Of a stretch of DNA of 64,000 nt, positions 27,710-34,657 are shown one piece after another; within the stretch, counting starts at the first letter, position 1, and every line of letters starts with the position of its first letter. Source of the stretch: Rhodococcus sp. B7740. Its GTDB lineage: Bacteria; Actinomycetota; Actinomycetes; Mycobacteriales; Mycobacteriaceae. The DNA lies in contig NZ_CP010797.1 in assembly GCF_000954115.1 (NCBI RefSeq), positions 4,030,001 through 4,094,000 of the forward strand, written 5' to 3'. A program made the position numbers and the translations under genes. The notes below the pieces were generated by a model. That model saw nothing but the letters and a program-made list of their open reading frames with translations. It was not told the DNA's origin and did not search any database.

Positions 27710-28756
27710 ATGCACCGCCGAGTGTTGGCAGTAGCGGGAACTGCTCTGGCAGTGTCGCTGCTGGGGTCGGGTCTCGCCGGGGCGCAGCCGCTCCCCGGTA
27801 CCGGCAGTTCCGATGGCGGCGGTGTGGCTCCCGGAATCACAGCTCAGTCCCTGCCTCTGGCGTCGGCACGGATCGATCGTGTGGACATGTTGACCGACCG
27901 CCGCGCAGCGGTGTGGGTGGAGTCGCCTGCCATGGGCCGCGCCATCCAGGTTCAGGTTCTTCTTCCGGCCGCGCAAGCGGTGTCACGTCCGACGCTCTAC
28001 ATGCTCGACGGTGTGAGTGCCGGCAAAGAGTCCGATTACAAGGAAAGCACCTGGACGCAGAAGACCGACATCGTCGACTTCTTCGCGGACAAGCAGGTCA
28101 ACGTCGTGCTCCCGGTCGGTGGATCGAGCAGCTACTACACCGACTGGAATGTTCCGGATCCGGTGCTCGGTGTGAACAAGTGGGAGACGTTCCTGACTTC
28201 GGAGCTGCCGCCGCTGATCGATGCGCGCTTCAACGGCAACGGCACCAACGCGATCTCGGGTGTCTCGATGGGTGCCCAGGCCGCGATGGACCTGATCACC
28301 CGTCACCCCAGCCTGTACACCGGCGTCGCCGGACTGAGCGGTTGCTACGACAATTCGCAGACCAACTTCAAGGATGCGGTGCGCGCCACCGTCGCCACCA
28401 ACGGCGGCAATGCCACCAACATGTGGGGCGAGAACACCGATCCGCAGTGGGTCGAGCACGATCCGTCACGTAACGCCGAAGCACTCCGCGGCAAGGACGT
28501 CTATCTGTCCGTCGGCACCGGCCTGCCCGGTCCGTACGAGCTCGGCCCCGGTGGTAGCGGAGTCGAGGGTGCGCTGATGGGCGGACCACTCGAAGCCGCC
28601 GCGCTGTACTGCACGACCGTGTTCGATACTCGACTCCGGTCGCTGGACATCCCCGCGACGGTCGTCTATCGCCCCTACGGCATCCATCAGTGGCCGTACT
28701 GGCAGGACGACCTGCGCGAATCCTGGCCGACGCTCGAGCGCGCGCTAGGGCTGTAG
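27710..28756 (+). CDS. Antigen 85-type mycolyltransferase/esterase, secreted
   Basis: This family transfers mycolic acids from trehalose monomycolate to arabinogalactan or trehalose outside the membrane. The 348-residue protein starts with a signal peptide (hydrophobic 5-24, cleavage expected after GLAGA at about 25). The Ag85 alpha/beta-hydrolase domain follows. Ser186 in ISGVSMGAQAAMDL is the nucleophile, and YGIHQWPYWQDDL near the C-terminus supplies the histidine; PVGGSSSYYTDW near 136-147 is a typical substrate-pocket segment. ATG at 27710 gives the cleanest signal peptide; in-frame starts at 27656 and 27698 are possible. It overlaps the convergent aminotransferase by 12 bases. Confidence 0.92.
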   Translation: MHRRVLAVAGTALAVSLLGSGLAGAQPLPGTGSSDGGGVAPGITAQSLPLASARIDRVDMLTDRRAAVWVESPAMGRAIQVQVLLPAAQAVSRPTLYMLDGVSAGKESDYKESTWTQKTDIVDFFADKQVNVVLPVGGSSSYYTDWNVPDPVLGVNKWETFLTSELPPLIDARFNGNGTNAISGVSMGAQAAMDLITRHPSLYTGVAGLSGCYDNSQTNFKDAVRATVATNGGNATNMWGENTDPQWVEHDPSRNAEALRGKDVYLSVGTGLPGPYELGPGGSGVEGALMGGPLEAAALYCTTVFDTRLRSLDIPATVVYRPYGIHQWPYWQDDLRESWPTLERALGL

Positions 28757-29806
28757 AGCGAACTTCAGAAACGCGTCGTTCTCGTGCGGGTCGCCGATGG
28801 TGACCCGCACTCCGTCGTTTCCGTAGGCGCGCAGCAGTACGCCCTGTTCGGCTGCAGCAGCGGCGAATTCACCCGAGCGTTCGGCCAGCGGCAGCCAGAC
28901 GAAATTGGACTGTGATGCGCCGACGTCGTAGCCGCCCGCAACCAGAGCATCGCGTACCCGGTCCCGTTCCACGATGAGGGCATCGGTCCGGGCCAGCAGC
29001 TCCGCCGACGCCTCCAACGACGCCACCGCCGCCTGCTGTGCCACGGTGCTGACGGCGAATGCGATCCGCACCTTCGACAACGCCGTGATCACCTCGGGAT
29101 CGGCCACCGCGTAGCCCACCCGCAAGCCGGCAAGTCCGTAGGCCTTCGAGAACGTCCGCAGCACGATCACGTTGCGTCGTCCGCGTGCCAACTCCACTCC
29201 GTCGGTGTGATTGCCTGTGTCGGGTCGGGTGTACTCGAAGTAGGCCTCGTCGAGGACCACGAGAATGTCCGACGGCACCGCGTCGAGAAACGCGTCGAGC
29301 TTGTCGCGCTGGACGACGGTTCCGGTCGGGTTGTTCGGGTTGCAGACGAAGATCAGCCGGGTGCGGTCGGTGATGGCGGCGAGCATTGCGTCGAGATCGT
29401 GCACATGGTCGGCGGTCAACGGAACCAAGACGGGTGTCGCGCCTGCGACGCTGGTGACGATGGGGTACGCCTCGAACGAGCGCCAGGCGAACAGCACTTC
29501 GTCGCCGGGGCCGCAGGTGATCTGAACGACCTCCTGGCACAGCGAGACGGAACCACTTCCGACAGCGACGTTCTCCGTGGCAACGCCGAGTTTCTTCGCC
29601 AGTGACTCGACGAGGGCGGTCGCTCGATTGTCGGGGTAGCGGTTGACGCCGCCGACGGCCTCCGCGATCGCGTCGCGCACGCTCGGCAGCGGTCCCTGCG
29701 TCGTTTCGTTGCTCGCCAGTTTGATCGCACCTGGAAAGGTGCGGCCGGGAACGTAGGCGGGGATGGCGTCGAGGTCGGGGCGGATGCGCGCGGTCACGGC
29801 TGCCAT
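28745..29806 (-). CDS. pat: Aromatic/histidinol-phosphate aminotransferase (Pat/HisC2)
   Basis: The 353-residue PLP enzyme matches the class I/II HisC-like phenylalanine aminotransferases. IKLASNETTQGPLPSV lies near the start, FVCNPNNPTGT at 153-163 holds the substrate/cofactor Asn, VLDEAYFEY the cofactor aspartate, and TFSKAYGLAGLRVGY at 218-232 the PLP Lys221. The second actinobacterial HisC paralogue (Rv3772 in M. tuberculosis) is the closest known relative, and it transaminates aromatic amino acids. HisC proper cannot be fully excluded. Its stop overlaps the convergent mycolyltransferase. Confidence 0.9.
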   Translation of the reverse strand: MAAVTARIRPDLDAIPAYVPGRTFPGAIKLASNETTQGPLPSVRDAIAEAVGGVNRYPDNRATALVESLAKKLGVATENVAVGSGSVSLCQEVVQITCGPGDEVLFAWRSFEAYPIVTSVAGATPVLVPLTADHVHDLDAMLAAITDRTRLIFVCNPNNPTGTVVQRDKLDAFLDAVPSDILVVLDEAYFEYTRPDTGNHTDGVELARGRRNVIVLRTFSKAYGLAGLRVGYAVADPEVITALSKVRIAFAVSTVAQQAAVASLEASAELLARTDALIVERDRVRDALVAGGYDVGASQSNFVWLPLAERSGEFAAAAAEQGVLLRAYGNDGVRVTIGDPHENDAFLKFALQP

Positions 29807-29890
29807 TATGCGCCCAGGTTCGGGGTTGACTTCTGCGCGTCCGTGATATTGCTGTGCGCGGTGGGGCAGATCGTCCTATCTTCGGTAAGT

Positions 29891-30655
29891 ATGTCGGGAA
29901 TCTTCAGCGACGCCGCAGTCCTTCGTTCCGCCACCGCGCCGACCATCGGCGCGGACGACGAGGTGGATACGTCCGCGCACGAATCTCCCCCGCAGGAAAA
30001 AGTACCGCTGATCGCCGTCGAACCCGATGGACCACCTCGCGGCGGAATAGTCGTACTGCACGAGGCGCGTGAGGTGCCCGAGTCTCTGCTCGACCTCCTC
30101 CGTGCACTGGCGTTGGAAGGTTGGCTCGCCGTCGCGCCGAACCTGTTCCATCGAGGCCACGGCGACGAGAAGGAAGTTTTCGGAGACGACCTGTTCGCGG
30201 ACTTCGACGCCACCTCCGACTGGCTCGTCCAGCGCGGTGTCTACCCCGATTGTGTCGGGGTGATCGGGTTCGACGACGCAGGTACGGCAGCGTTGATCGT
30301 GGCCACCAGTCGTCCGGTCGGGGCGGCGGTCAGTGTTGCGGCAGCCGGCATCGTCGAGCCGCTCAACTCCGACGCGGTCGCGTTGGTCGAGGCCGCACCC
30401 AAGCTGCAGGCCCCCTGGCTCGGTCTCTACGGCGAGGACGACCCCCACACCCCACCGGATCACATCGAAGCCCTTCGCGACGCCGCCACGCGTGCCTCAG
30501 TGGCCACGAACGTCGTCAGCTATTCGGGCTTGAAGCACCGAGCCGATCATCCCCGCGAACAACCCGGCAGTTCCGATCACAGTGACCCTGCAGCGGCCGC
30601 GCTCGTCGACGCGCAGACCCGAATCTTCGATTGGTTCGACAGCTTCATGCGCTGA
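29891..30655 (+). CDS. Dienelactone hydrolase-family protein with Asp in place of the Cys nucleophile
   Basis: The 254-residue protein has the DLH alpha/beta-hydrolase layout. VVLHEAREVPESLLDLLRAL at about 55-74 corresponds to the oxyanion region, YGEDDPHTP carries the catalytic aspartate and GLKHRAD the histidine. The nucleophile elbow, normally G-x-C-x-G-G, reads GFDDAG at 126-131, so Asp128 replaces cysteine. The enzyme may use an aspartate nucleophile or be non-catalytic. The ATG at 29891 avoids a weak hydrophobic upstream extension. It is divergent from pat with an 84-bp gap. Confidence 0.85.
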   Translation: MSGIFSDAAVLRSATAPTIGADDEVDTSAHESPPQEKVPLIAVEPDGPPRGGIVVLHEAREVPESLLDLLRALALEGWLAVAPNLFHRGHGDEKEVFGDDLFADFDATSDWLVQRGVYPDCVGVIGFDDAGTAALIVATSRPVGAAVSVAAAGIVEPLNSDAVALVEAAPKLQAPWLGLYGEDDPHTPPDHIEALRDAATRASVATNVVSYSGLKHRADHPREQPGSSDHSDPAAAALVDAQTRIFDWFDSFMR

Positions 30656-30778
30656 AGAGCAACAAGCATCTTCTACGCGAACGCCGCGCGAACCGGAGGC
30701 GTCGACCAGCCGTTTTGCCTTCTGGCCTTTGCCGTGTGTAATCTCTTTCCTCGGCGGTCCGAGAGGGCCGGCAGCCTA

Positions 30779-30868
30779 GGAGGCGTGCCAGAGCGGCCGA
30801 ATGGGAGTCACTGCTAATGACTTGTCCTTTCACCGGGACCGGAGGTTCAAATCCTCTCGCCTCCGCCA
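30779..30868 (+). tRNA. tRNA-Ser (anticodon GCU)
   Basis: The 90-base class II tRNA has the acceptor stem GGAGGCG/CGCCTCC, anticodon loop CTGCTAA with anticodon GCT, a long variable arm and T-loop GGTTCAAATCC. CCA is encoded at 30866-30868. The short GAACGG/CCGTTC hairpin with an internal T run at 30870-30891 may terminate it. Confidence 0.96.
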
Positions 30869-30918
30869 CGAACGGTAGATTTTTGCCGTTCAGCTAGACC
30901 AGTTGGATAACTGAACAT

Positions 30919-30991
30919 GCGCCCGTAGCTCAACGGATAGAGCACTTGACTACGGATCAAGAGGTTAGGGGTTCGAATCCCTTCGGGCGCA
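30919..30991 (+). tRNA. tRNA-Arg (anticodon ACG)
   Basis: The 73-base tRNA has the acceptor stem GCGCCCG/CGGGCGC, D-loop AGCTCAACGGATAGAGC, anticodon stem-loop CTTGA-CTACGGA-TCAAG with anticodon ACG, and T-loop GGTTCGAATCC. CCA is not encoded. tRNA-Arg genes are common integration sites, and AT-rich accessory DNA begins shortly after this one. Confidence 0.96.
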
Positions 30992-30999
30992 CAATAAAA

Positions 31000-31033
31000 C
31001 ATCCCCCACCAGCAGAGATGCCGGTGGGGAATG
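31000..31033 (+). terminator. Intrinsic terminator after tRNA-Arg
   Basis: CATCCCCCACCAGCA (31000-31014) pairs with TGCCGGTGGGGAATG (31019-31033) around a GAGA loop, with two G-U wobbles. It lies nine bases after the tRNA and ends its transcript. Confidence 0.78.
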
Positions 31034-31640
31034 TTCTCGTTGTTGGACGAACAGGCTCTATGACACGGAATCGACACGTACTGGATTGAGTAGCCAGGAC
31101 CGCAGCACAACCGACTGACTCGGTACGCACAACCAAGGCGGCGAGGTTGGACTAATACGCAGTGAGGTTGCCGGAGAAAAATGATTCCCGAGGTGGCAGG
31201 CCTACATCGGCAGCAAGATTACGACCGGCATCGAACTGGAGACGACCAGCAGACCCGAATCACCTCAAGCCGAGATCGGTGCAATCCGGAAAGATGGCCG
31301 CGACACCCACATGCAGGTTCGTGTAGAGAGCTACCACCAATGCCCACCAAATCGCCGCGAGGGGAACAATAACGCGAAGACGAGGGCTTCAGTTCGGTCA
31401 CACAGCACGAGCTCGATGAGGCCCTCAACTTTGGTACGGTTCAAATCGACACCCTCGTAGGCGTAGTGCCGGGCGCGGCAACACCCTGAAGTTCAAGTTT
31501 AGACTTGATACTGCCGGTGGTGATCTGCGCTTCTGACCAGGCGTTTCGTGTCCCTCACCGTGCGATATTTACTCAAATTTGCGAGTCGCAGGGCGGGATG
31601 TCACCTCCAGGTGCTTTGATAACCCCGTGAGGATAACCCC
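31034..31640. other. Gene-poor junction between tRNA-Arg and the dCTP deaminase gene, with coding debris
   Basis: No intact gene is recognisable in these 607 bases. A 37-codon open stretch at 31376-31489 (plus strand) reads like the acidic C-terminal end of a lost gene (QHELDEALNFGTVQIDTLVG, then PGAATP and a stop). Immediately upstream the reading frame is broken by a stop, and a different frame is open. Small palindromes occur at 31493-31508 (TCAAGT-ttag-ACTTGA) and near 31561-31590. The last 150 bases form the leader of the downstream defence gene. No copy of the tRNA-Arg 3' end was found. Confidence 0.5.
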
Positions 31641-31645
31641 GTGAG
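31618..31645 (+). repeat. 14-bp perfect tandem duplication across the start of the deaminase gene
   Basis: GATAACCCCGTGAG occurs at 31618-31631 and again at 31632-31645. The second copy holds the GTG start at 31641. The first copy ends in GTGAG, whose GAGG (with the next G) forms the only Shine-Dalgarno-like element, eight bases before that start. Its own GTG at 31627 opens a four-sense-codon frame ending at TGA 31642-31644. Confidence 0.8.
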
Positions 31646-33122
31646 CGACGACAACTTCGGTCCAGAGTTGATCTTCGCTATTGTCCGGCCCGTAGGCGTA
31701 GACCGCGACGGCGTCGTTGCTGCTTTCAAGAGGCAACTGGACAGTTTTGGGTACCAACTCGAACATATACGCCTGAGTGCTGCCATAGAGGACTGGCTTC
31801 CCGACACGGTAGATGTTCCAGTCAATACATATGACCGGATTAAGTTCTTGATTGAGCAAGGCGATAAAATATGTGAGTTGAATTCTTCCTCAGCTGCATT
31901 GGCTGCCACTGCCATTGCGTCGATTAAGCGATCAAGATCCAATGACGGAGTAGAACCGCCCAAGCGGCGTCAACGAGTCGCATATCTTATCGATTCTGTG
32001 AAACGCACCCAAGAAGCTGCTCTTCTCAAACGGGTCTACGGGGAAAGATATATCCAGGTTGCATTGATGTCGCATGAGTCCTTGCGTCGTGAATACCTGG
32101 TCGAAAAATTCCGAACTGAGAACTTCAGTGAAGGAATAGGCGTTCACGAGCAACATGCAATGGACTTGATTGGCATCGATCAAAAGGAGGGAACTCTATT
32201 TGGACAGAACGTGTCTAAGGTGTTCCCAAAGTCTGATCTGTTCGTTAATGCTGATGAGGATGTTGAAGATCAGCTGGAGCGCTTTCTCAATTTGATGTTC
32301 AACTCGCCGGACTACGTTCCGCCTTCGGTGGTCGAGTTCGGAATGAATATGGCATACATTGCTAGCACACGTTCTGCCGAGCTCGGGTTGAAAGTAGGTG
32401 CTGCAATATTAGACGCAAAAAATCATGTCCTTAGCCTCGGCTGTAATAGTCACCCGACAAAACCGGATGAAGCCCCTCAATTCGATCGGTCGAGAATTTC
32501 GATTAAAGAACTTGTGTTGGATACTCTGCGTCGTGCACGGTCTCTCCTCAAGGAAGAACATAGTGTGCGACTTGGCTCGGAACCCGAAGCCTTCGTTACT
32601 GAACTTCTTGGTGATGGCGGCTATTTAGAGGATGCGCAGTTGCAGGACCTAACTGAATTCCAGTTGCCTGTTCATGCCGAAATGGCGGCAATACTGGACG
32701 GTCTGCATAGGGGAGGTATAAGCGAGGGCGACACACTCTATGTGACTGCCTACCCGTGCCATAATTGTGCCAAGCATCTCATGGCTGCAAAGCTGAATGT
32801 GGTCTACTTGGAACCCTACCCCAAGAGCAAAGCTGAAAGTATGTATGGATCCGCGTTTACTGCGTTCCAAGGGATTGCACCAAAACGTTACGACACTTTG
32901 TTTCGTGTTGGAGGAGACCGGAAGGATAAGGATGGGGCGCGCCTTGCTTGGAGTTACAATGAACGTGCAAAAGCGCTACCTAAAGTTGGGCAATTCGACG
33001 AATATCAGGCTTCCGAGCATGAGCGGGAAATTGCGGCCTTGTCCGAGGAGTTGACTGGCATGGATGGCACTGACCTAGGAGAAGAACAAATCGAAGGAGA
33101 AGTTGATGTCCACCAACAATAG
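31641..33122 (+). CDS. Probable anti-phage dCTP/dCMP deaminase, AvcD type
   Basis: Proteins of this type deplete dCTP/dCMP during phage infection. The 493-residue protein has an N-terminal kinase-like domain starting with ELIFAIVRPVGVDRDGV (9-25), where the family's G-A-V-G loop is altered to R-P-V-G. The C-terminal zinc-dependent deoxycytidylate deaminase has the HAE motif (345-347) in LPVHAEMAAILD and PCHNC at 372-376 as zinc ligands. Residues 232-272 hold MNMAYIASTRSAELGLKVGA, typical of deaminases with substrate and allosteric sites. Coding DNA is far more AT-rich than its neighbours and uses rare codons such as TTA, ATA and AAA, indicating transfer. A plain dCMP deaminase would be only about 150 residues. 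Confidence 0.85.
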   Translation: MSDDNFGPELIFAIVRPVGVDRDGVVAAFKRQLDSFGYQLEHIRLSAAIEDWLPDTVDVPVNTYDRIKFLIEQGDKICELNSSSAALAATAIASIKRSRSNDGVEPPKRRQRVAYLIDSVKRTQEAALLKRVYGERYIQVALMSHESLRREYLVEKFRTENFSEGIGVHEQHAMDLIGIDQKEGTLFGQNVSKVFPKSDLFVNADEDVEDQLERFLNLMFNSPDYVPPSVVEFGMNMAYIASTRSAELGLKVGAAILDAKNHVLSLGCNSHPTKPDEAPQFDRSRISIKELVLDTLRRARSLLKEEHSVRLGSEPEAFVTELLGDGGYLEDAQLQDLTEFQLPVHAEMAAILDGLHRGGISEGDTLYVTAYPCHNCAKHLMAAKLNVVYLEPYPKSKAESMYGSAFTAFQGIAPKRYDTLFRVGGDRKDKDGARLAWSYNERAKALPKVGQFDEYQASEHEREIAALSEELTGMDGTDLGEEQIEGEVDVHQQ

Positions 33123-33258
33123 TAGTCGAGAACAATTTCGCCGGCAGGTAGTCGAGGCGAGACGTTCTTTCAGTGCCTACGAGCAGCCGAAGAAAGACTT
33201 TTTACGGCGCGAGGTTGTAACTAGACCTCAACGCAACGAATCTGCGAAAAAGCAGTAA
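33106..33258 (+). CDS. 50-residue basic protein overlapping the deaminase gene
   Basis: An ATG at 33106 has the strong ribosome-binding site AAGGAGAAG seven bases upstream and opens 50 codons ending with TAA at 33256. It overlaps the deaminase 3' end by 17 bases in another frame. The product is highly charged and basic (EQFRRQVVEARRSF, KKDFLRREVV, ending in AKKQ), with no membrane segment. No family is recognised. The overlap and good ribosome-binding site argue for real, coupled expression and a role with the deaminase, possibly as regulator or accessory peptide. Confidence 0.62.
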   Translation: MSTNNSSREQFRRQVVEARRSFSAYEQPKKDFLRREVVTRPQRNESAKKQ

Positions 33259-33278
33259 CTGCCCGCAGCCCGTCAACT

Positions 33279-33319
33279 CAGTCGACGCTCTGCTGCATAC
33301 GACATCGGAGCGTCGACTG
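33279..33319 (+). terminator. 12-bp-stem hairpin after the defence operon
   Basis: CAGTCGACGCTC (33279-33290) is exactly complementary to GAGCGTCGACTG (33308-33319) across a 17-base loop, 20 bases after the small gene stop. ATTTAAACC follows. It probably ends the defence transcript, though the loop is long. Confidence 0.6.
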
Positions 33320-33757
33320 ATTTAAACCTTTCGGAATCTTGACCTGCGATTATTGGAGGAGTCTCGACGAGTGCCGCATCGCTCCACCTGGTGTGGTCGC
33401 GTCGATCTGGTTGGGGATTATTACCATCCCCGCTGCTGTTTCGCCCGGCGTGGTGGTGGTGATTTAGGGGTCGGCATTCACGATGCGCCATTAGTTTTTT
33501 CTGCGTGATCGAGCATGGCCGATGCATGAGCAAACGGAATGGTTGGGTCAGTCGAGTTTCGCCAGCACCAGTGCGCTTGCTCCTGAGGTCATCGAGTGGC
33601 TGGCCGATTGGTGTTCGCTCCGACATTCTCGGTTCGCCGATCACGCCGACAGCATCCCGGAGTCTAAAGGCCGTCGAGAAACCACAGGTGTCCGAGCTTC
33701 GAGCCGTTGCTTGGATCGCGCGTAGCGCGGAAGATGCAGATGCTGATGGTCGTGATA
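33320..33757. other. 438-bp stretch without a convincing gene
   Basis: Open frames here are short, lack ribosome-binding sites and show no recognisable family. A plus-strand stretch (33522-33725) contains SALAPEVIEWLADWCSL, which reads more like protein than random sequence and may be debris of a lost gene. Base composition is intermediate between the island and the flanking chromosome. Confidence 0.45.
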
Positions 33758-34038
33758 TCACATGGACGATGCCGCGAAGGTCAGAAACACGATGAACAAT
33801 CCGACGCCACCGAGCGCCGCACCGATCACTGCGTCCCGACCGTTGGACGCGTCGCCCTCGACCGCGCGGCCGAGACCGATCCAGCCACTGATCACCGCGC
33901 GACGATTCCGGTCGGGATGGTCACGAAGTCTCCGACGAACGGCACGAATGCGCAGATGACCGCCACGATGCCCGCCACCAACGCCAGGCTTCCGGAACCG
34001 TCGCGAAACATCGACTGAGAAGGGGACTTACGTTTCAC
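33758..34038 (-). pseudogene. Frameshifted small DUF4190-like membrane protein gene
   Basis: A GTG at 34038 preceded by GGAGA starts a frame reading KRKSPSQSMFRDGSG, then the hydrophobic SLALVAGIVAVICAFVPFVG and DFVTIPTGIVA. Near 33900 this frame meets a stop. One frame away the protein continues as AVISGWIGLGRAVEGDASNG, a second hydrophobic helix and a stop at 33758. The two halves together give the usual two-helix DUF4190-like protein of about 93 residues. The 281-base length is not divisible by three, so this is either a recent pseudogene or a sequencing error in the GTCGCGCG run. Confidence 0.6.
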
Positions 34039-34150
34039 CGAGTCTCCAATCGAGTGAAGCGCGCACGTGCCAATCGAACCTGTCAGCGCAGCTAGACGAT
34101 GACGCCGCCTCCATAGCAGATACCCAACGGATCTTGGCGTCGGCAACCTG

Positions 34151-34657
34151 TCACCTGCTGTTTCGGGCCTTACGTGCGAATACCGGGTCGGCTTGGGAAC
34201 GGCGGGAGGTGACCCAAGACGGGTCGAGCACGTTTTCGACAGTGGTGCACAGGGACTCGTCGAACACGACTACTCGTTCGGCTATCCGCCACTCGTTGTG
34301 CCGTCTTTCGAAGCGGTCCACGTATCGGCATTTCACGGTTGTCAAGACGTGCGTCGACGATCCGATCTCGGGTTCTTGCCGCTAGTAGCACAGACAGTAG
34401 GACTCGACCTCGGCCACCTGTTCGGAAGGCTCCAGATCGATGATGACATTGGTTGTGAAGTGCATCGAGCTGTCGATGGTTCGATGACGAATCTCGATGT
34501 CCTCGATCAGACCCTCGATCGTGCCGACATAGCCCCCGTGGTGGTCGACGGCGTCAGGGAAATAGCACCTTCTCAGGCTCTCGAAGTCCTTGCGGTCCAC
34601 AGACCGGGCGTATCGATACAGCACCTCGGTGATCGCCACTCGGTCTTCACTCGACAT
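34151..34657 (-). pseudogene. NTF2/SnoaL-like protein gene interrupted by an in-frame TAG
   Basis: The ATG at 34657 starts SSEDRVAITEVLYRYARSVD, the usual opening of SnoaL-like polyketide-cyclase/ketosteroid-isomerase-fold proteins, and continues to VAEVESYCLCY at residue 91. A TAG at 34382-34384 follows. The same frame then continues through LTTVKCRYVDRFERR, HNEWRIAERVVVFDES and a natural stop at 34151. This completes a normal 168-codon NTF2-like protein. Homologues usually have Gln at the TAG position, so a CAG-to-TAG change is likely. It is the last gene of the SDR-FAD-MFS-SDR operon and overlaps the SDR stop by one base. Confidence 0.78.

Noticed and set aside
31181..31428. Short frames on both strands in the tRNA-Arg junction
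   Set aside because: No ribosome-binding sites, no family resemblance, and mutually overlapping; treated as part of the debris region.
33505..33795. 96-codon plus-strand frame after the defence operon
   Set aside because: It overlaps the better-supported minus-strand membrane-protein pseudogene at one end and changes composition along its length; only part of another frame (33522-33725) looks protein-like.
31034..34150. Integrase gene or attachment-site duplication expected for a tRNA-linked element
   Set aside because: No tyrosine or serine recombinase motif and no repeat of the tRNA-Arg 3' end could be found by reading this region, so a mobile element is not annotated.
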